Shown: one piece after another, positions 61,507 through 64,000 of the stretch
How the letters are laid out: each line of letters opens with the position of its first letter
Numbering within the stretch: position 1 is the stretch's first letter
DNA from: Alsobacter soli
GTDB taxonomy: Bacteria > Pseudomonadota > Alphaproteobacteria > Rhizobiales > Beijerinckiaceae
DNA: 64,000 bases
Reading direction: 5' to 3'
NCBI RefSeq assembly: GCF_003004785.1
Contig: NZ_PVZS01000002.1
Location: forward strand, 186,001-250,000
Translations under genes and position numbers: made by a program
The notes under the pieces: generated by a model
What the model was told of the DNA's origin: nothing
Databases searched by the model: none
The model's input: only the letters and a program-made list of their open reading frames with translations

Positions 61507-61642
61507 AGGATCGGGGCACGTATGGCAAACGTATGGCGGATGTACTTGGTTTCTAGCTCGCGGGAGGGTCCGTAAATCTTGTTTGCTTTCGGAAGGGAGG
61601 CCTATTCTGCTTCACAGAGAGGCACAGCCTACCGAGGTAAAC

Positions 61643-61855
61643 ATGAAATCCAAGTCGATCCCTGACCTTCGCATCCTGCCACCGGACGCACTGCTTACCT
61701 GCGCGCAGGTCTCCGCCGTGTCCGGCTACACGGAGCGGGCTTTGCGGAATTGGGCCGCCGGCAAGGAAGGCCGCGGGCCTCGCGTTACGGCCGTCGAGGG
61801 CCGGCCGCGCTACCGCGTCGAGGACGTCCGGGCTTGGATCGGGGCGGCGCCGTGA
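61643..61855 (+). CDS. Small helix-turn-helix protein (excisionase/AlpA-like)
   Basis: 70 residues. Winged helix pattern LLTCAQVSAVSGYTERALRN, WAAGKEGRGPRVTAVEGRPRY and RVEDVRAWIG, as in MerR/AlpA-like excision regulators. GAGG 6 nt upstream of ATG 61643. Overlaps the next gene in GTGA. Probable excision/regulation factor of the adjacent integrase. Confidence 0.8.
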   Translation: MKSKSIPDLRILPPDALLTCAQVSAVSGYTERALRNWAAGKEGRGPRVTAVEGRPRYRVEDVRAWIGAAP

Positions 61856-62409
61856 GCAAGCCGGCGACCCTGATCGAAAGGATCCTGGGCGAGGTTGATG
61901 CCGCGCCGGTCGGTATCAATCGTCACGAACGCACGTTGCGCGCCCTGCAGCACATGGTTCGCGGCTACGAGCGGGTTCTGCAGGACAAGAGGCGGAAGCG
62001 TCCCGGTCGGCCAGCGACAACGTTCAGCGACCTCATAGTTCGGGCCCGCTTCGAAGATGAGCGACGACGCGACCCCGCTGCGACTCTGACCGAAGCCCGC
62101 AAGGCAACGGCCAAATTTCTTGGCCTCCGGCACCGTCTGCCTGCTGAACAAGTCGGCCATGCGTGCAAGCGGATCGAAGACAGGCTTCTGGCTCAGACCC
62201 GAACAGCCTGGAGCAGCGGCGACCTGCTGGCCTTCGTCCGCGGCGTAACGTCTCGACTTCTGACCGCGTCGGCCCCCGGCGCCAACATCGACACCCGCGC
62301 CCTGTACCGCGATCTGGACGAGCTCCTGAACATCTGCGGCGAGCTGGACGCACAGTGGAACGAGGCGCGCCAGGCGGCCCTGACAGAAGGCCGCGCCGCT
62401 TCGGCGTAG
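61852..62409 (+). CDS. Hypothetical protein of element 2
   Basis: 185 residues, charged and helical. GTG start overlaps the stop of the small helix-turn-helix gene. Basic N-terminal third (MVRGYERVLQDKRRKRPGRPATT) may bind nucleic acid; the rest is helical (EDRLLAQTRTAWSSGDLLAF). No family recognised. Confidence 0.6.
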   Translation: MSKPATLIERILGEVDAAPVGINRHERTLRALQHMVRGYERVLQDKRRKRPGRPATTFSDLIVRARFEDERRRDPAATLTEARKATAKFLGLRHRLPAEQVGHACKRIEDRLLAQTRTAWSSGDLLAFVRGVTSRLLTASAPGANIDTRALYRDLDELLNICGELDAQWNEARQAALTEGRAASA

Positions 62410-62487
62410 CTGGCAAAAACCCGCACGCCGCGCCGCCTGTTTACGCGTCCGCCAAGCGCCTAGCCTCGTCCGGAGGAGACCGCACCA

Positions 62488-62760
62488 ATGCCCGAACCCC
62501 AACTCTTGCACTGGCGCGAGCGCGCCTTCGTGTCGCCGGCGATGGCCGGCGAGATCCTCTGTTACAGCAGCGGCTACATTCGCCGCCTCGTGTCCGCCGG
62601 CGTGCTGAAGGCCATCCGGCAGACCAAGGGCGGCCCCCTGTTCATCGTGGTCGAAAGTATCAGCGACTACCTCGACCGCCTCGAGGCCGAGCAAGCGCCA
62701 GTGCGCGCCGAAGCCGGCCCGACCCCCAGCAAATACGGCCACCTGACGGTGGTCAAATAA
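62488..62760 (+). CDS. Small helix-turn-helix DNA-binding protein of element 2
   Basis: 90 residues. Helix-turn-helix of the excisionase/MerR type: FVSPAMAGEILCYSSGYIRR, LVSAGVLKAIRQTKGGPLFI, VVESISDYLDRLE. ATG 62488 with GGAGGAG about 10 nt upstream. It may be a second regulator or excision factor. Followed by a hairpin at 62765-62797. Confidence 0.75.
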   Translation: MPEPQLLHWRERAFVSPAMAGEILCYSSGYIRRLVSAGVLKAIRQTKGGPLFIVVESISDYLDRLEAEQAPVRAEAGPTPSKYGHLTVVK

Positions 62761-62764
62761 GAGA

Positions 62765-62797
62765 GGGCCGGACCACGCTCGCAACGTGATCCGGCCC
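62765..62797 (+). other. Hairpin between the helix-turn-helix gene and the primase gene
   Basis: GGGCCGGA and TCCGGCCC with a partly paired loop (ACG/CGT), starting 5 nt after the stop. No T run, so it could affect RNA stability or attenuation rather than termination. Confidence 0.4.
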
Positions 62798-62813
62798 GGA
62801 AGGGAACTGTCTG

Positions 62814-64000
62814 ATGGATGACCCCAATATATCGCGGCATGAAGGTCGCGAGCAACTAGGCGATGAGTGCGGCCGCCGCCTCCTGGAGGCGGTCTCCACC
62901 CCGGCGCCGAAACCCGAGCCGCCGCAAAACCCGTTCCGCGTGCTGTTCGATATGGGCTACCGGCGCCTTGTGCCGATCGTTCCGCCCGACGCCGAGCTCT
63001 CTCCCAACTCCAGCCTGAGCAAGAACCCGGGATGTCGCGGTAAGGCAGTCGGCATCCGCGGCGAGGATGGACTCTGGCGGTCTTTCGGATGGGTCAAGCA
63101 CGAGTCCACCGAAGCGGACCTGGATCGGTGGTTCGACATGGGAGCCGGGGTCGGGATCAAGACAGGGCGCCAGGCCGACGGAACGTGGTTGCTCGGGATC
63201 GATGCCGACACCCGCGACCCTGAGGCGGCCGAGATCTCGGCCCATGAGGTCGCAAAGCTGTTCGGCGCGCCCCCGGTCCGGATCGGCAATGCGCCGAAGG
63301 CTCTCTACGTCGTCCGGGTAGCCGATGAGGTGCGGTACACGCGCGTCGAGTTCGGAGATCTCAACGAGCGCGGCACGTTGAGCGACCGAGTGGAGATCCT
63401 GTCCGAAGGCCGCCAGGCAGTCGCGTCCGGCATCCACCCGGCCACACGGCAGCCGTACCGCTGGACGAGCCGACTGCAACCGCTGGAGGCCTTGCCGGTG
63501 GCTTCAGCGGACGCCGTGCACGAGCTTTTGCACGTCCTCGAGCGCAAACTCCCGAAGGCGAAGCTGATCCGGGAGAGCGCGGCCGCCGAGGACGCCCCGC
63601 CGCAGGAGACGCTGCGCGGCGATCCCGACATGATCCGGCGCGCGGTGGAGGCGACCCCTAATACGTCGGCCCTGTTCCCGACCCGGGACAGCTATGTGAA
63701 GTACGGCTACGCCATCCGAGCGGCCTTTCCACCAGAGCAGGCGGCCGAGGCCTTTGACCTGTGGTGGTCGTGGTGCGAGCGCTGGCGCGAGGGCGCGCCC
63801 AACTTCGACATGGCGGCAGGGGACTGGGCCAGGATGAAGCCGCCCTACAAGGTCGGCGCGCCCTGGATTTATGAGGTCGCCGACAAGCACTCAGACTTCG
63901 ACCGGGCCGAGGTTTGGTTTGACGCAGAGGCGGCCGAGGCCACCCGACGCGCGCCGCTCTTCCCGGAAGACCCGCCGGCCACGCGCACCGCAAGACGGTT
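62814..64000 (+). CDS. Primase-polymerase type replication protein of element 2, cut by the right edge
   Basis: At least 395 residues, open at the right edge. It starts MDDPNISRHEGREQLGDECG with AAGGGA 8 nt upstream. A region like bifunctional primase/polymerase (prim-pol): FRVLFDMGYRRLVPIVPPDA, DRWFDMGAGVGIKTGRQADG, TWLLGIDADTRD with acidic residues (D-x-D) expected for catalysis, and SGIHPATRQPYRW. Later, MIRRAVEATPNTSALFPTRD and DSYVKYGYAIRAAFPPEQAA, FDLWWSWCERWREG resemble the PriCT domain that follows prim-pol in phage and satellite primase-helicases. The helicase part is outside the window. Confidence 0.78.
   Translation, partial: MDDPNISRHEGREQLGDECGRRLLEAVSTPAPKPEPPQNPFRVLFDMGYRRLVPIVPPDAELSPNSSLSKNPGCRGKAVGIRGEDGLWRSFGWVKHESTEADLDRWFDMGAGVGIKTGRQADGTWLLGIDADTRDPEAAEISAHEVAKLFGAPPVRIGNAPKALYVVRVADEVRYTRVEFGDLNERGTLSDRVEILSEGRQAVASGIHPATRQPYRWTSRLQPLEALPVASADAVHELLHVLERKLPKAKLIRESAAAEDAPPQETLRGDPDMIRRAVEATPNTSALFPTRDSYVKYGYAIRAAFPPEQAAEAFDLWWSWCERWREGAPNFDMAAGDWARMKPPYKVGAPWIYEVADKHSDFDRAEVWFDAEAAEATRRAPLFPEDPPATRTARR

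Larger units (their letters stand above)
60085..64000. mobile_element. Integrative element 2 (left part), runs off the right edge
   Basis: From the middle attachment repeat: integrase at 60310 on the plus strand, then two small helix-turn-helix proteins, an unknown protein and a primase-like gene. All point rightwards, GC is high, and gene order matches prophage-like or satellite elements. The right boundary is outside the window and should contain the intact tRNA-Thr. Confidence 0.72.

Noticed and set aside
1-64000. CRISPR arrays and rRNA genes
   Set aside because: No regularly spaced repeat units of 25-40 bp and no rRNA-like stretches were seen.

Overview
The window is chromosomal DNA of a high-GC alphaproteobacterium, most likely of the order Hyphomicrobiales (Rhizobiales). 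The evidence is two MucR/Ros-type regulators, the aerobic CobG/CobN cobalamin route, general-stress promoters of the EcfG type (GGAAC-N17-CGTT), a NepR-like anti-sigma factor, and families of palindromic intergenic repeats. Genus cannot be fixed from the sequence alone.

Layout. 0-5 kb: the end of a universal-stress-domain protein, a small exported protein, MucR regulator 1, small hypothetical genes, a DUF2177 membrane protein, and a two-gene oxidoreductase operon. 5.2-21.4 kb: a large cobalamin locus. A cobalamin riboswitch (about 16957-17140, minus strand) precedes DUF1636-cobW-cobN-cobG-cobH-cobI-cobJ. Next to it are cobL-cobE-cobM, cobK, cobO-cobQ, cobD and cobC. cobA, cobB, cobF, cobS, cobT, cobP, cobU and cobV are not here. 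21.5-34 kb: MucR regulator 2, then mostly housekeeping and stress genes: a VOC protein, trans-aconitate methyltransferase-like protein, an exported-looking SDR, a zinc alcohol dehydrogenase, an FtsH-type protease, a ROK protein, UV endonuclease UvsE, and glpR-glpD.

34.5-44 kb: a response-regulator/Crp-Fnr fusion, then a type I secretion locus: ABC exporter, HlyD adaptor, PilZ protein, MotA-like and MotB-like proteins, and a TolC-like lipoprotein. The combination of a type I secretion system with its own MotA/MotB-like proton channel matches the logic of Salmonella SPI-4 (SiiA/SiiB with SiiC/D/F). Here a PilZ-like protein lies in the same operon as the channel. No secreted substrate gene is in the window. 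44-53 kb: a YeiH transporter, a ferredoxin reductase, a ModA-like protein with a LigK-type aldolase, and a small general-stress region with three matching EcfG promoters.

53.3-64 kb: two mobile elements in tandem. Both are bounded by the 3' end of a tRNA-Thr(GGT) gene on the minus strand. Element 1 (about 53284-60112) is lower in GC. It carries a DUF6680 protein, a serine recombinase, a YaaC-like protein, a 1.6-kb gene-free region with five TAAACAC motifs, a NepR-like gene and a DUF6538-type integrase. Element 2 begins at about 60085 and runs off the right edge. It carries a second integrase, two small helix-turn-helix proteins, an unknown protein and a primase-like gene. The intact tRNA-Thr is predicted to lie to the right of the window.
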